Positions 1-8,794 of a stretch of DNA of 64,000 nt are shown piece by piece. Location: the NCBI RefSeq assembly GCF_001005085.2, contig NZ_LBMU02000048.1, forward strand, positions 62,001 to 126,000. Direction: 5' to 3'. Position numbers and translations under genes: made by a program. The number at the start of each line of letters is the position of its first letter. Position 1 is the stretch's first letter. Origin of the DNA: Streptomyces humi (GTDB lineage Bacteria > Actinomycetota > Actinomycetes > Streptomycetales > Streptomycetaceae). The notes below the pieces were generated by a model that was given only the letters and a program-made list of their open reading frames with translations, was not told the origin of the DNA and did not search any database.

Positions 1-426
1 CGCCGACCGGCACTGGGCCAGCGTCCACGCTGTGGTCCGCCGCACCTCGCGATCGTCGTCCGCGAGCAACGGCAGGAGCAGTCCCAGCTGCGCTGCAACG
101 GCGCCGCGGGCCGCGCCGGGCACCGGCAGATCGTGCTCGTCGACGCTCTGGGCGATCACACCGAGCATGCCCACCAGGGCGCTCCGGCGCACGCCTTCGA
201 CAACGAGTCGCGCGAGGAAGGGCACCGCGGGCGCTGTCGCCGTGTAGACCGTGCCCTGGTGCACGATGCTGCTCCACAACTCCTGCTCCGCCTCGGCGGC
301 AGTCTCCTCCACCGGGGACGCGAGATCCCGAAGCAGCGCGGGGACGTCCTCCGCGGAGCCGTAGGCATGGTGAAACTGTGCCCAGTCCACCTGGTCGAGG
401 CCGACAAAGACGAGGGGGAGATTCAT
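1..426 (-). CDS. HEAT-repeat-like protein, 3' part beyond window edge
   Basis: A frame read leftwards that runs off the left edge, so only about the first 142 residues are visible. It starts MNLPLVFVGLDQVDWAQ and contains Leu/Ala-rich helix pairs such as AVPFLARLVVEGVRRSAL and LLPLLADDDREVRRTTAWTL. The D-x-x-x-V-R-R spacing is that of HEAT/PBS-lyase repeats. The second HEAT-like gene at 1386-2687 suggests a local pair of related scaffold proteins. Function is unknown; such repeats usually bind proteins. An in-frame ATG also exists at 438, and the AGGTGG at 441-446 does not decide clearly between the two starts. Confidence 0.65.
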   Translation of the reverse strand, partial: MNLPLVFVGLDQVDWAQFHHAYGSAEDVPALLRDLASPVEETAAEAEQELWSSIVHQGTVYTATAPAVPFLARLVVEGVRRSALVGMLGVIAQSVDEHDLPVPGAARGAVAAQLGLLLPLLADDDREVRRTTAWTLAQCRSA

Positions 427-588
427 GCCGCGGATCATGCCACCTGGAACCGACAACGATCGGCTGTGCCCGCCTCGGCAGCACGACCGAGGCCGCGGCT
501 CTGGGGCGGGACGCGTTGACCCGGATTCGCCAGGTCAGAGGGCCGGTATTGGTGTGCAGGTGAAAGCGCCGCCAACCATACTCGGCGG

Positions 589-1096
589 GTGTCCACGATT
601 CCGCGCCGCCCGTCGAGGCGGCGGTTCCGCGATCCCCGGCGGACCGCTTACGACTTCCTGCCTGAGATCAGCGTTGTCTGTCCGCGGTGCATGCGGAGTG
701 CCCTTGTACGGCCCGCTTCCGATCCGGAACCCGGCCACCGTCCGTTCTTCGCCCCGCGACGGCTCACCTGCCCCCACTGCGGCCTCACGAAGGCCCACGC
801 GCGTCGTGAGCTGATCTTCCCGCACGGCACCGCACACGGCATGACCGACCCGTACTTCGGGCTCCCGCTGCTGTTGCAAACCGAGACTCGCCACGGCTGG
901 CTCTGGGCCTACAACCCGCAGCACCTCACTCTCATCCACGACTACGTCGCCGCGACCCTGCGCGAGCGCGCCCCCCTGGTACGACACCGGGCAGAAGATG
1001 ACGCTCATCGCCCGCTTGCCGACCTGGATCAAGCACGCCAAGAACCGCGGCGAGGTGCTGCACGCTATCGCCCGCATCCGGGGTGGTTCGCTCTGA
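589..1096 (+). pseudogene. Zinc-ribbon protein with one-base frameshift
   Basis: Starts at GTG 589. Two Cys pairs (CPRC near residue 31 and CPHC near residue 61) form a zinc-ribbon-like module, followed by a conserved-looking segment DPYFGLPLLLQTETRHGWLWAYNP. At a run of six C (971-976) the frame breaks. Removing one C lets the protein continue as APWYDTGQKMTLIARLPTW and end at a TGA at 1094-1096 after IRGGSL. The uncorrected frame runs to 1152 with an Arg-rich tail of non-coding appearance. I recall this as a Streptomyces family of unknown function, about 168 residues when repaired. A homopolymer sequencing error is an alternative to a real mutation. Confidence 0.72.
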
Positions 1097-1185
1097 GCGG
1101 GCAGAAAGGGCGCGGGAGCAAGCTCAGGGACCTCATGCAAGATCACGGCTAACACCGCTGGGCCTCACACCGGGGCCCAGAGCGC

Positions 1186-1329
1186 CTACCCCTTGGCAAG
1201 GACATACGCGAGTGTCGCCGCCCGCTCCGCCATCCCCTGCTTCCACGGCGTCCCGTCCTCCTCGGCGATCTCCCGCCGGACGAGCACGGGAAGCGTGCGC
1301 CGGCCGGAAGGATGCCGTTGCGGGAGCAC
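1186..1329 (-). CDS. Small ORF or gene remnant, unknown
   Basis: A short frame ending at 1186 in KQGMAERAATLAYVLAKG. It begins at or before GTG 1329, and the same frame stays open further upstream into the HEAT gene. Its third codon positions are nearly all G or C, as in the real genes here, so it looks coding, but no good ribosome binding site precedes the GTG. It lies just downstream of the HEAT-repeat gene on the same strand. I do not recognise the product. It could be the C-terminal relic of a longer gene. Confidence 0.35.
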   Translation of the reverse strand: MLPQRHPSGRRTLPVLVRREIAEEDGTPWKQGMAERAATLAYVLAKG

Positions 1330-1385
1330 ATCGAGGGCAGGGATTGTCGAGCACGGAGCATCGGCGCGATCCTTGCCGCCGTGAC

Positions 1386-2687
1386 TCAGATGCGGTAGGC
1401 GCCCGCCGGTACGCCGTGGGCGACACCGTACGGAGTCAGGGCGATGACGCCGGTGCCGCGTGACGGTGTGTCGGCGGTGACGTCGAGTGGGCTTGCGGCG
1501 CCCAGGGAACGGGCGATGTCCGGGGCGAGGTCGTGAGCGGTCCACCGCCACTCGTCCTCGTCGTCCTCGCTCTCCTGCGCAGGGTCCCAGTCGGGGTGCA
1601 GACCCAGTTCCATGCGGCGTGCTCGTTCGTACGGCAGCGGCTCGCCGAGCGTCAGCAACTCGTCCTCCGCCTCGCCGGTTTCGCCGTAACGCCGGATCAC
1701 CGTGCCATCCTCGGCAACAAGCCAGGCGGAGCCGTCGCCTTGGCCGCCGTAGTAGTACGCCTGGGCCCGGCCGTAACGGACACTGAGTTCGGTGCACAGA
1801 CGCAGCACGTCCTCACGGCGCTCCTGACCGTGCGGGTCGCACCAGGCGCCGAGGACGAGAGTCCAGCCATCGAGTTCCGGGGTGACGAAGACCCGTTCGT
1901 AGCCGGTGTGTTCGTCCGTGTCGCAGCCGTGGCCGTCTGCGTCAACGATGTCGTTGCCGAGCGCGAAGGTCACAGGCCGTGCGGCGGTCAGGCCGAGGAC
2001 ACGCATGATCCCGGCCTGGTCTCCGCCGGGGACGGCCATCCAGTGGTTCCAGCAGGCCCACAGCGGTTCGGGGCGATCGTCCCGGAGCTTGATGCGGATG
2101 AGTCGCTCGATCGCGGCCATGTCGGCGCGCGACAGCGCCGGTTCGCCACCGAGTTCTGCGAGTACGGTCAACGCCCGCGCCCGCTGCCGGCCCGGCCCCC
2201 GCTCCCGAACGTGCCGGAGCAGCGGAAACACGTGCTCGCCTGTTCGGATCAGAGTGTCCTGAGCCTGCCGCGCGACCCGTTGGTCCGGGTCGCCGAGCAG
2301 CGGCAGCAGGACGGCGGCCGACTGGCCGGCCTCGCCACAGTGCTCGATCCCACGGACGGCCTGACGGCGCACGAGCGGCGCGGGGTGAGTGAGGGCTGCG
2401 GTGTAACGGTCGAGAACGGCCACGCCGAGCTGGGAGAACGCGAAGCCGACTCGCTTGCGGGACTCCTCGGTGGACGCGGAGACGAGCCCCTGGAGCAGAC
2501 CGTCGAACCCCGCCTCCCCGATCCGCCCCAGTACGGCGGTGATCGGCCGCCAGCCCACCGGGGACTCCGCGTCCATCACCTCCCGCACCAACTGCTCCAC
2601 CCCGTCGGCGCCGAACGTGACCAACGCGTCTGCTGCTGCCTCGTACCGGTCTGACCTGCCGAGGTCCCGTATCAGGTCGGCATTCAC
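1386..2687 (-). CDS. HEAT-repeat protein with C-terminal unknown domain
   Basis: About 433 residues. I chose GTG 2687 because GGAGGGG lies 6 bases upstream; in-frame GTG 2690 and TTG 2705 are alternatives. Residues 1-210 are helical repeats with HEAT signatures (HPAPLVRRQAVRGIEHCGE, GDPDQRVARQAQDTLI). Residues 210-433 form a different, more acidic domain with aromatic-rich strands (YERVFVTPELDGWTLVLGAW, RAQAYYYGGQGDGSAWLV). It lacks a signal peptide and membrane segments, so it is probably cytoplasmic. Function is unknown. Its neighbours are another HEAT-like gene to the left and the tRNA-derived repeat to the right, which makes it the last chromosomal gene before the integrated region. Confidence 0.8.
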   Translation of the reverse strand: MNADLIRDLGRSDRYEAAADALVTFGADGVEQLVREVMDAESPVGWRPITAVLGRIGEAGFDGLLQGLVSASTEESRKRVGFAFSQLGVAVLDRYTAALTHPAPLVRRQAVRGIEHCGEAGQSAAVLLPLLGDPDQRVARQAQDTLIRTGEHVFPLLRHVRERGPGRQRARALTVLAELGGEPALSRADMAAIERLIRIKLRDDRPEPLWACWNHWMAVPGGDQAGIMRVLGLTAARPVTFALGNDIVDADGHGCDTDEHTGYERVFVTPELDGWTLVLGAWCDPHGQERREDVLRLCTELSVRYGRAQAYYYGGQGDGSAWLVAEDGTVIRRYGETGEAEDELLTLGEPLPYERARRMELGLHPDWDPAQESEDDEDEWRWTAHDLAPDIARSLGAASPLDVTADTPSRGTGVIALTPYGVAHGVPAGAYRI

Positions 2688-2860
2688 CACGTGCCCCTCC
2701 AGCAAGGTCGACCCGGCTTCCGAGCGTCATGATTCCGCAGGGGTCTGACATTGGCTGAGCGGTCCCGCTACTCGCACGTGCCCCGGGCAGGCTGTTCGTC
2801 CAGGAATGCCGCTCCGTGATGCGGTCGTGGTGTGCCACCTACCGGACTGGACAACGAACA

Positions 2861-2885
2861 AGGCCCAGGTCTCGGACCTGGGCCT
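2861..2885. terminator. Hairpin next to the left att copy
   Basis: AGGCCCAGGT-CTCGG-ACCTGGGCCT, a perfect 10-bp stem with a 5-base loop. Hairpins of the same kind lie left of the other two att copies (7703-7730 and 23092-23118), so each tRNA 3' end or integrase end is followed by such a structure. Confidence 0.65.
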
Positions 2886-2891
2886 CAATTC

Positions 2892-2937
2892 TGGAGCGGG
2901 TGATGAGAATCGAACTCGCGCTCTCAGCTTGGGAAGC
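2892..2937. repeat. Left copy of tRNA-Gly 3' end (att site)
   Basis: 46 bases matching the 3' part of the tRNA-Gly gene at 23124 with one mismatch (GATGAG for GACGAG). After AAGC the similarity stops, so no functional tRNA is present here. It marks the outermost left end of the tandem integrated region. A 10-base direct repeat GTTGACCG-TG-GTTGACCG about 85 bases to the right may be an arm-type site. Confidence 0.85.
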
Positions 2938-3203
2938 GACGGCGCTTGGGCAACTCGATACCTGCTGACCTGGTGTTATGCGCGCTCACATGGTATCCGA
3001 GGAGACGCGATCGCACCGTTGTTGACCGTGGTTGACCGGCTTTAAGGGCACGCTATGGGCACGCCCTCGACTCGGAGGCGTGGGAGAGTTCCACTCCGTG
3101 CTCGTGGCCGCCCAACTCATGGAAGCCGGCAGCAGTCGGACGGCGCCCCTTGCAGAAGCACACCGAAAATGACTCAGCAGCGATCGAACAGCCCGGGATG
3201 GAG

Positions 3204-3473
3204 GCGTGGCCAGGAGAGGTTCGCGCAGGTCTTGGAGACTCGACAGGCCCTGCGACCACTCCGCACGCGTGACACCCTCGGGCGGTCTCACCACCTCGTC
3301 GCCGTACTCACCGCGGCCTTCCTCGGCGAGCTTCAGCGGGACGCGGAGGAGTTCGGCATCGACACCCCTGCTGTGGCGCGGTCTACAACTTGGTGGACTG
3401 GCTCACGGAGGCGCTGACCGGGCAGTGCGCGACGGGGACCTCCACGCCCGGCGAGCTCCGCGAACGGGGCTGA
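3204..3473 (+). pseudogene. Decayed gene fragment, unknown
   Basis: Two frames together look like one eroded gene. The first has HHLVAVLTAAFLGELQRDAEEFGIDTPAV; a frame change near 3375-3381 leads into VYNLVDWLTEALTGQ and a stop at 3471. There is no start with a ribosome binding site. The rest of 2938-3728 shows no other convincing gene. It is probably a relic of element DNA. Confidence 0.35.
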
Positions 3474-3728
3474 GCGAGATGAGACGGCGCAGCGGCTGAC
3501 GAGGGCACGAGGTAATGGGAGGCCCAAGAATCCGCAGTGCGACGCTCTTCGATTGATCAAGATTTGCCTCAAGGGGCTCATCGGCACCAGGGGAGTCGCA
3601 GATTGATGATTTCTCCGTGCCTGGTCTGCCGTATCGTTCCGCCAACTCCAGCAGACAGATGCCTGGATCTCAGTGGCTGGCCGCGCGCGCCGACGTCCGT
3701 CGTCCAACGGCCCGGGGGAAACACGTCC

Positions 3729-6569
3729 ATGAGCCGTAGGCGACTGCTCGCGACATCCGCTGCCGTCCTCTCCCTACTGATCGGCGGTGCCGGTGTCGGC
3801 GTGGCCCACGCCGACACCGGCACGACCCTGTACGTAGACGATGCCGCCGCCGGCTGCAGCGACACCGGACCCGGCTCGCAGGCGGAGCCCTTCTGTCAGA
3901 TCCAGCCGGCCGCGGACGCGGCGGCACCCGGGGACACCGTGGATGTCGCGCGGAACTCGACCCCGTACGCCCCGGTGACCATCGCGTCGGTCGGCACCAC
4001 AGACGCGCCCATCACCTTCGCCGTGGCTTCCGGCAACAGTTCGTCCACGACCGGCTCCGTCGTCGTGAGCAAGACCTCGACTCCGGCGATGACTTTCTCC
4101 GGCGCGCAGTTCGTCGATGTGACCGGGTTCAACATCGGGTCGCTCGGGACGAGCGCCCTCGTGTTCTCCCAGTCCCAGCACATCTCCTACGGCACCGGCT
4201 CGGTCACCACGTCTCCGAGCGCCCCCGGCACCGCTGAGACGATCGCCGTCGACGGCTCGTCCTCCGGCATCTCGCTCACCCGGCTGCGGATCAGCCCCCA
4301 ATCAGGCGGCCTGGCCTTCGCGAGCGCGGCCGGAGCACAGGACATCACGCTGGCCGACGACCTCGTTCTGACCGGCGGAGGCATCTCGGCCGCCGGCACC
4401 ACGGGCATCCACCTGGCGGGCGACACCATCGGGACGATCTGCGGCAACGCCGTCAGCCTGACCGACGGCAGCTCCGGGTCCGTGGAGAACACGGTCGCGC
4501 TCCGCTACCCGGCCAGATCCTGCTCCGCCACCGGCACACCCGCCGAGATCACGGTGGACTCCTCCTCCGCACCGCAGGTCACCGCGGACTACAACGCGGT
4601 CAACCCCCTGTCGACCGGAACCGACTACGACTGGGCGGGCACCGCATACGCCACCAGTCAGGCGTTCCAGACCGGCACCGGCCAGGGGGCCCACGACCTC
4701 GACCAGACGGACGTGACGCTCTCCACCTCGCCCTCGGAGCACTCGCCGCTGATCGATTCGGCCGACGCCGACGCTCCCGGTGAGCTCTCCACCGACCTCC
4801 GCGGGGCGTGGCGGGCCGACGACCCGCTGGTCACCGACACCGGCACGGGTGCCGGTGACTACGACCGCGGCGCGCTCGAGTTCCTGGACCCGCTGAGCCT
4901 GGGCACATTCGCCCACTCGCCCACGAACGTGTACGTCGGCATCCCGGTCACCTTCACGGAGGACATCTACAACCCGTGGTCGGACTCCCTCGACGGCTAC
5001 AGCTACGCCTTCGACTTCGGGGACGGCACCACGGTCACGTCCAAAACGGGTTCGGTCACCCACACATATACGCAGTCCACCATGGGCACCGACGTCAACG
5101 CGACGGTCACGGTGTACCGGGCGAGCGGCAGCAAGCTGGGCACCGAGTCCAGCTCCTACCCCGTCGACACCCTGCCGCCGCTGACCGGGAGCATCAGCTG
5201 CGACACCACCACACCCAGCCTGCCGGACACCGGAATCTGCAACTTCACCGCCTCCGACTACAGCGGCTACTCGGTCACCAGTGACCGGATCACCTTCGGC
5301 GACGGCTCGGCGGCGGTCTCGGTGACGGACTCGGATGGCTACGTCCAGCACACCTACGCCCGCGCCGGCACGTACACCGTCACCCAGCAGCTCACCGACT
5401 CCGACGGACGAACGGCCACCGACACCACCCGGACCACCGTCGGCCCGGCCTACATCGCCGTCAGCCCGAAGCGCATCCTGGACACCCGCAACGGCACCGG
5501 CGCAGCCAAGCGGCGAGTGGGTCCCGGGGGCGTGGTCCGCCTCAAGGTGCTCGGCGTGGGCGGCGTCCCGGTCTCCAGGGTGACCGCCGTGACCCTGAAC
5601 GTCACCGACACCGACGCCACCGCGAGCAGCTACGTCACGGTCTACCCGTACGGCACCAGCCGCCCGACCGCGTCCAGCCTCGACTTCACCGCCGGGCGGA
5701 CCAACCCCAACCTGGTCACGGTCCGGGTGGGCTCGGACGGCTACATCGACCTGTACAACGCCCACGGCTACGTCGACCTCATCGCCGACGTGCAGGGCTA
5801 CTTCACGACCAAGGCCAGCACGACCGACTCCCGCATGAGCAATCTCTACCCCGTCACCCCGACCCGGGCCCTGGACACCCGCGACGGCACCGGCGCCCCC
5901 AAGGGCAAGGTCGCGCCCGGCAGCACGACGACCCTCACCCTGCCGAAGGCGGCACGGCTGCCGGGGACCGTCGGCGCCGTCCTCGACATCACCGCGACGG
6001 GAGGCACCAGCAGCGGCGTGGTCACCGTCTACTGCGGCAGCCGCCCCAGCACGTCGAACCTCAACTACCGCACCGGGCAGACCGTCTCCAACCTGGTCGT
6101 GACGAAGGTGTGCACCGGCGGCAAGATCGAGATCTACAACGGCGGCGGACACGTCAACCTGACCGCCGACCTCCAGGGGACCTACATCAACCTGGATGGG
6201 GGCTGGGGCAGCCCCTATGTGCCGGCCAACCCCACCCGCTTCCTCGACACCCGCAACGGCACCGGTGCCCCGACCGCGCCGCTCGGCGCGAACGGCACCC
6301 TCACCGTGAAGGCCGCCGGAGTCCACGGCGTCCCGGCCGACGCCACCGCCGTCCTGGTCAACCTCACCGGCGTCGCCCCGACCACCGGCACCCACCTCAC
6401 CGCGTACGGCGCCGGCAGCCTGCCCGACGTCTACAACGACACCCTGAGCACCGGCGAAACCCGCCCGGTCCTGGCCGTGATCCCCGTCGACACCAACGGC
6501 AACATCCACATCCACAACGCGAACGGATCCCTCAACATCGTCGCCGACCTCGAGGGCTACATCGGCTGA
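3729..6569 (+). CDS. Large secreted protein with PKD-like domains and three LDTRxGTGA repeats
   Basis: 946 residues from ATG 3729, with GGGGGAA about 7 bases upstream. A signal peptide (MSRRRLLATS, hydrophobic stretch, AHA-D) predicts export. Residues 30-390 are Ser/Thr/Gly-rich and resemble a parallel beta-helix (pectin-lyase-like) domain. Two PKD-like modules follow (YAFDFGDGTTVTS...VTHTYT near residue 430 and ITFGDGSAAVS...VQHTYARAGTYTV near 520). Three repeats of about 130 residues each start with P-x-R-x-LDTR-x-GTGA (near 580, 715 and 835) and end in a G-x-Y-type motif. Such repeats are common in secreted actinobacterial proteins and are thought to mediate binding. No catalytic residues could be assigned. 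It lies in the element remnant, directly before the broken integrase. Confidence 0.82.
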   Translation: MSRRRLLATSAAVLSLLIGGAGVGVAHADTGTTLYVDDAAAGCSDTGPGSQAEPFCQIQPAADAAAPGDTVDVARNSTPYAPVTIASVGTTDAPITFAVASGNSSSTTGSVVVSKTSTPAMTFSGAQFVDVTGFNIGSLGTSALVFSQSQHISYGTGSVTTSPSAPGTAETIAVDGSSSGISLTRLRISPQSGGLAFASAAGAQDITLADDLVLTGGGISAAGTTGIHLAGDTIGTICGNAVSLTDGSSGSVENTVALRYPARSCSATGTPAEITVDSSSAPQVTADYNAVNPLSTGTDYDWAGTAYATSQAFQTGTGQGAHDLDQTDVTLSTSPSEHSPLIDSADADAPGELSTDLRGAWRADDPLVTDTGTGAGDYDRGALEFLDPLSLGTFAHSPTNVYVGIPVTFTEDIYNPWSDSLDGYSYAFDFGDGTTVTSKTGSVTHTYTQSTMGTDVNATVTVYRASGSKLGTESSSYPVDTLPPLTGSISCDTTTPSLPDTGICNFTASDYSGYSVTSDRITFGDGSAAVSVTDSDGYVQHTYARAGTYTVTQQLTDSDGRTATDTTRTTVGPAYIAVSPKRILDTRNGTGAAKRRVGPGGVVRLKVLGVGGVPVSRVTAVTLNVTDTDATASSYVTVYPYGTSRPTASSLDFTAGRTNPNLVTVRVGSDGYIDLYNAHGYVDLIADVQGYFTTKASTTDSRMSNLYPVTPTRALDTRDGTGAPKGKVAPGSTTTLTLPKAARLPGTVGAVLDITATGGTSSGVVTVYCGSRPSTSNLNYRTGQTVSNLVVTKVCTGGKIEIYNGGGHVNLTADLQGTYINLDGGWGSPYVPANPTRFLDTRNGTGAPTAPLGANGTLTVKAAGVHGVPADATAVLVNLTGVAPTTGTHLTAYGAGSLPDVYNDTLSTGETRPVLAVIPVDTNGNIHIHNANGSLNIVADLEGYIG

Positions 6570-6620
6570 CCGCGAACCCGCGCCCGCCCCGGCCGCTGGA
6601 CGGCCTCGTGTCTCGGCCCC

Positions 6621-7655
6621 TGGCTGTCCCAGGCAGAGGCGTATCTTCCCCGTGGCGACTGGCGTGCCCCCGACGCGGGAGCGGTCAACTTCCGTACGTA
6701 CGCAGAGAAGTGGGTCGAAGAGCGGGAACTGTCCGTCCGTACCGTGGACCTGCACGAAGACCTCCTCAGGGTCCACACCTTCCCGGCCTTCGCAACCCTC
6801 GACCTGGACGAGATCACCGCCCCTCGCGTCCGTGAGTGGCGCACTGAGCGGCTGCGGGCGACGGGTGCGAAGACGACCGTCGCCAAGGCGTACCGGCTCG
6901 TCAAAGCCATCATGGAAACCGCCGTCGACGACGAACTGATCAGCCGCAACCCGTGCCGCATCAAAGGCGCGGGCAAGGAGTCAGCCGCCGAACGTCGTAT
7001 CGCCACCGTCGCCCAGGTCGACGCCCTCGCCGACGCGATCGGTATCCGCTGGCGCCTCATGGTCTACCTCGGCGCGTACGGTCCGATGCGACCCGAGGAA
7101 CTCGCCGGCCTCCGCCGCCGAGACGTCGACCTCGACAACCTGCTGATCCGCGTCCGCGTCGCCGAGCCCGAGCGGACCAACGGCAAGCGGGCTCCCGGCG
7201 AGACCAAGAGCGATGCGGGTGTCCGTACGGTCGTCCTCCCGGCCTTCCTCCACAAGGATCTGAGGCGGCACCTCGACTGGTATGCCGAGAAGGGACCCGA
7301 TGGTCTTCTCTTCGTCGGCGAGAAGGGAGCGGCCTTCCGGCGGACATCCTTCGGTCGGAAATGGCGACGGGCCCGCGAGGTCGTCGGCCTCCCGGACGGC
7401 TTCCGCTTCTACGACCTTCGTCACACCGGGCACACCCTCTCGACCCGATCTGGCGCCACCCTCAAGGACACGATGGTCCGCGCCGGTCAGTCCTCCGAGA
7501 AAGCCGCGATGATCTACCAGCACTCCGACGACGAGCGGCAACGGGAGGTCGCCGCAGGGCTGGACGGCATGGTGCGATCCGAGCGTGCGAAGCACCACAA
7601 AGGACACCACACGGACGACCGCCCACACCACCAGAAGGAGTCATCAGCGGGCTAA
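6621..7655 (+). pseudogene. int: Tyrosine integrase lacking its N-terminus
   Basis: Homology to the intact integrase at 21905-23074 begins at Trp 6621 and continues to the stop at 7655. About 50 N-terminal residues, the arm-binding part, are missing. An in-frame ATG at 6744 could still start a 303-residue protein. Catalytic motifs are kept: Arg in GPMRPEELAGLRRRD, the FYDLRHTGHTLS box, and Tyr in MIYQHSDDE. Long blocks are identical to the intact enzyme, such as NPCRIKGAGKE and AERRIATVAQVDALA. The breakpoint lies only 50 bases after the secreted-protein gene, so a deletion probably joined the two. It cannot be expected to recombine normally. Confidence 0.85.
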
Positions 7656-7672
7656 TGGTGCGCTAGTGGTGC
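7656..7672. repeat. Arm-type repeat, type B (right-hand copy)
   Basis: TGGTGCGCTAGTGGTGC: two TGGTGC units 11 bases apart, directly after the truncated integrase. The identical 17-mer recurs at 8919-8935 beside the partial att copy. Tandem 11-base-spaced repeats flanking att cores are typical of integrase arm sites. Confidence 0.6.
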
Positions 7673-7702
7673 GGCACCCGCCCACCGGTCTAGACGACAA
7701 AG

Positions 7703-7730
7703 AACCCCCGGGTCATCGACCTGGGGGTTT
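7703..7730. terminator. Hairpin between truncated integrase and middle att
   Basis: AACCCCCGGGTC-ATC-GACCTGGGGGTT, followed by TTT. Placed like the hairpins at 2861 and 23092. It probably terminates integrase transcription. Confidence 0.65.
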
Positions 7731-7734
7731 CTGC

Positions 7735-7781
7735 TGGAGCGGGTGACGAGAATCGAACTCGCGCTCTCAGCTTGGGAAGCT
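7735..7781. repeat. Middle att copy (attL of the intact element)
   Basis: 47 bases identical to 23124-23170, the 3' part of tRNA-Gly(CCC). Similarity ends inside the anticodon stem. This is the left boundary of the complete integrative element. Confidence 0.9.
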
Positions 7782-7886
7782 AAGGTGATCTAGGGTGCGC
7801 TACTTGGCTGACCTGCGGTGGAAGGGGATCGGCGCCCGGTAGCCAGGCCGTTGGTTTCCCGGTGTTCCCCCTGATTCCCCGCCAGA

Positions 7887-7906
7887 TCTGGCACACGTCT
7901 GGCACG
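7887..7906. repeat. Arm-type repeat, type A (left end)
   Basis: TCTGGCAC-ACG-TCTGGCACG, two units 11 bases apart. The same arrangement (TCTGGCAC-GAA-TCTGGCACG) is at 23045-23064 at the end of the intact integrase gene, so these are probably its two arm sites. Confidence 0.6.
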
Positions 7907-7926
7907 AGCCCACTACCTTCTGATGA

Positions 7927-8187
7927 TCACGAAGTTCGCTTCACTACGTGGCCCAAGGCAACAAGGCCGATTCCGACCACTGACAACGACGGATGGTCGA
8001 ACCCACTGCACGCAACGAGTAGAGCACCCGCTCCCCAGAGTCTCGGCTGTCGAACGTGACGCTGTAGCCATCGGCCCGGCATACGCCCGAGGAGCAGGCC
8101 ATGCAGGCCGAGAACAACACACGCGAGCCAGAGTGCCCCGACCAGCATCAGCAGCGGCAGCAGGGAGCCGGCAAACGATGTCGACAT
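7927..8187 (-). CDS. Small membrane protein, unknown
   Basis: 86 residues from ATG 8187, with AGGGGGA 7 bases upstream. It has a long hydrophobic N-terminal segment (FAGSLLPLLMLVGALWLACV), a second one continuing through VLGLHGLLLG, a basic stretch (RWLQRHVRQPR) and a C-terminal hydrophobic segment, so it should have two or three membrane helices. I do not recognise a function. It lies just inside the left end of the element and may be cargo of an older element left between the two left-end-like sequences at 7735 and 8795. Confidence 0.65.
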   Translation of the reverse strand: MSTSFAGSLLPLLMLVGALWLACVVLGLHGLLLGRMPGRWLQRHVRQPRLWGAGALLVACSGFDHPSLSVVGIGLVALGHVVKRTS

Positions 8188-8340
8188 GGTCGTCCCCCTG
8201 GTGGGCTGGTTGCTCGTTCCCCTAACGAAAGTCTGGCACGTCAGTGCGGCTACCCCGGATCCTCGGGGATGCTTGCCATCTCTCGGTGGTACCAGTCATG
8301 AGCAGAGCTTGTTCTCCAACACCGATCAACGGGGGCTCAG

Positions 8341-8787
8341 ATGGCGACGCAACCGAGTTCGGATGAACGCCTCGTGATGTATCAAGTTGTCGCAGCCAGG
8401 CACGCGAGTCTCGATCAGATGGTCTGGCAGGTACCCGGCATCGCCCTCACCGCCCAGGCGTTCCTGATGACGATTGGCCTCGGGCCCGGATCCGGGCAAC
8501 TCGCGCGGCTCGGATCTGGACTTCTCTCGGTAGTGGTTGCCTTCATGTCTGTTGAGCTGCTGATGAGACACCGACTCAGCGCGATCGCGGATGCAGTCTG
8601 GCTGGAGAGATTCGAGCGAGAGCAGGGCTGGGAGGTACTCCACAGGCCATTGAACGACCGGTGCACCCAGCTCGGCGTGCCCATGGCGTGCGTCGCCCGT
8701 CCTCGCGCCTATTCCGTATGGATCGCGGGGCTCTCAGCCTTTGGGCTCGTAGGCGCTGGCATCGCGGTCAACGCGCTCGTTGGGTAG
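8341..8787 (+). CDS. Membrane protein of unknown function
   Basis: 148 residues from ATG 8341, with GGGGG 5 bases upstream. Two adjacent hydrophobic segments (about residues 28-45 and 55-72) and one at the C-terminus (VWIAGLSAFGLVGAGIAVNA) flank a cytoplasmic-type stretch with many charged residues (DAVWLERFEREQGWEVLHRP). The layout resembles small integral membrane proteins found on Streptomyces mobile elements, but no family could be named. It ends 7 bases before the partial att copy at 8795, so it belongs to the short segment between two left-end-like sequences. Confidence 0.65.
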   Translation: MATQPSSDERLVMYQVVAARHASLDQMVWQVPGIALTAQAFLMTIGLGPGSGQLARLGSGLLSVVVAFMSVELLMRHRLSAIADAVWLERFEREQGWEVLHRPLNDRCTQLGVPMACVARPRAYSVWIAGLSAFGLVGAGIAVNALVG

Positions 8788-8794
8788 TCGGTGC

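Larger units (their letters stand above)
2892..7781. mobile_element. Remnant of an integrated element between two att copies
   Basis: Bounded by tRNA-Gly 3'-end copies at 2892 and 7735. It contains decayed sequence, one large secreted-protein gene and an N-terminally truncated tyrosine integrase in the position expected at the right end. No replication, transfer or regulator genes remain, so it is inferred to be a defunct element that kept one cargo gene. Confidence 0.6.

Noticed and set aside
4302..6776. 824-residue open frame opposite the PKD-type protein
   Set aside because: Antisense shadow with repetitive Val/Gly/Asp/Glu composition and no domains.
7735..7781. Possible tRNA gene at the middle att copy
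   Set aside because: Only the 3' part of tRNA-Gly is present; the acceptor 5' strand, D arm and part of the anticodon stem are missing.
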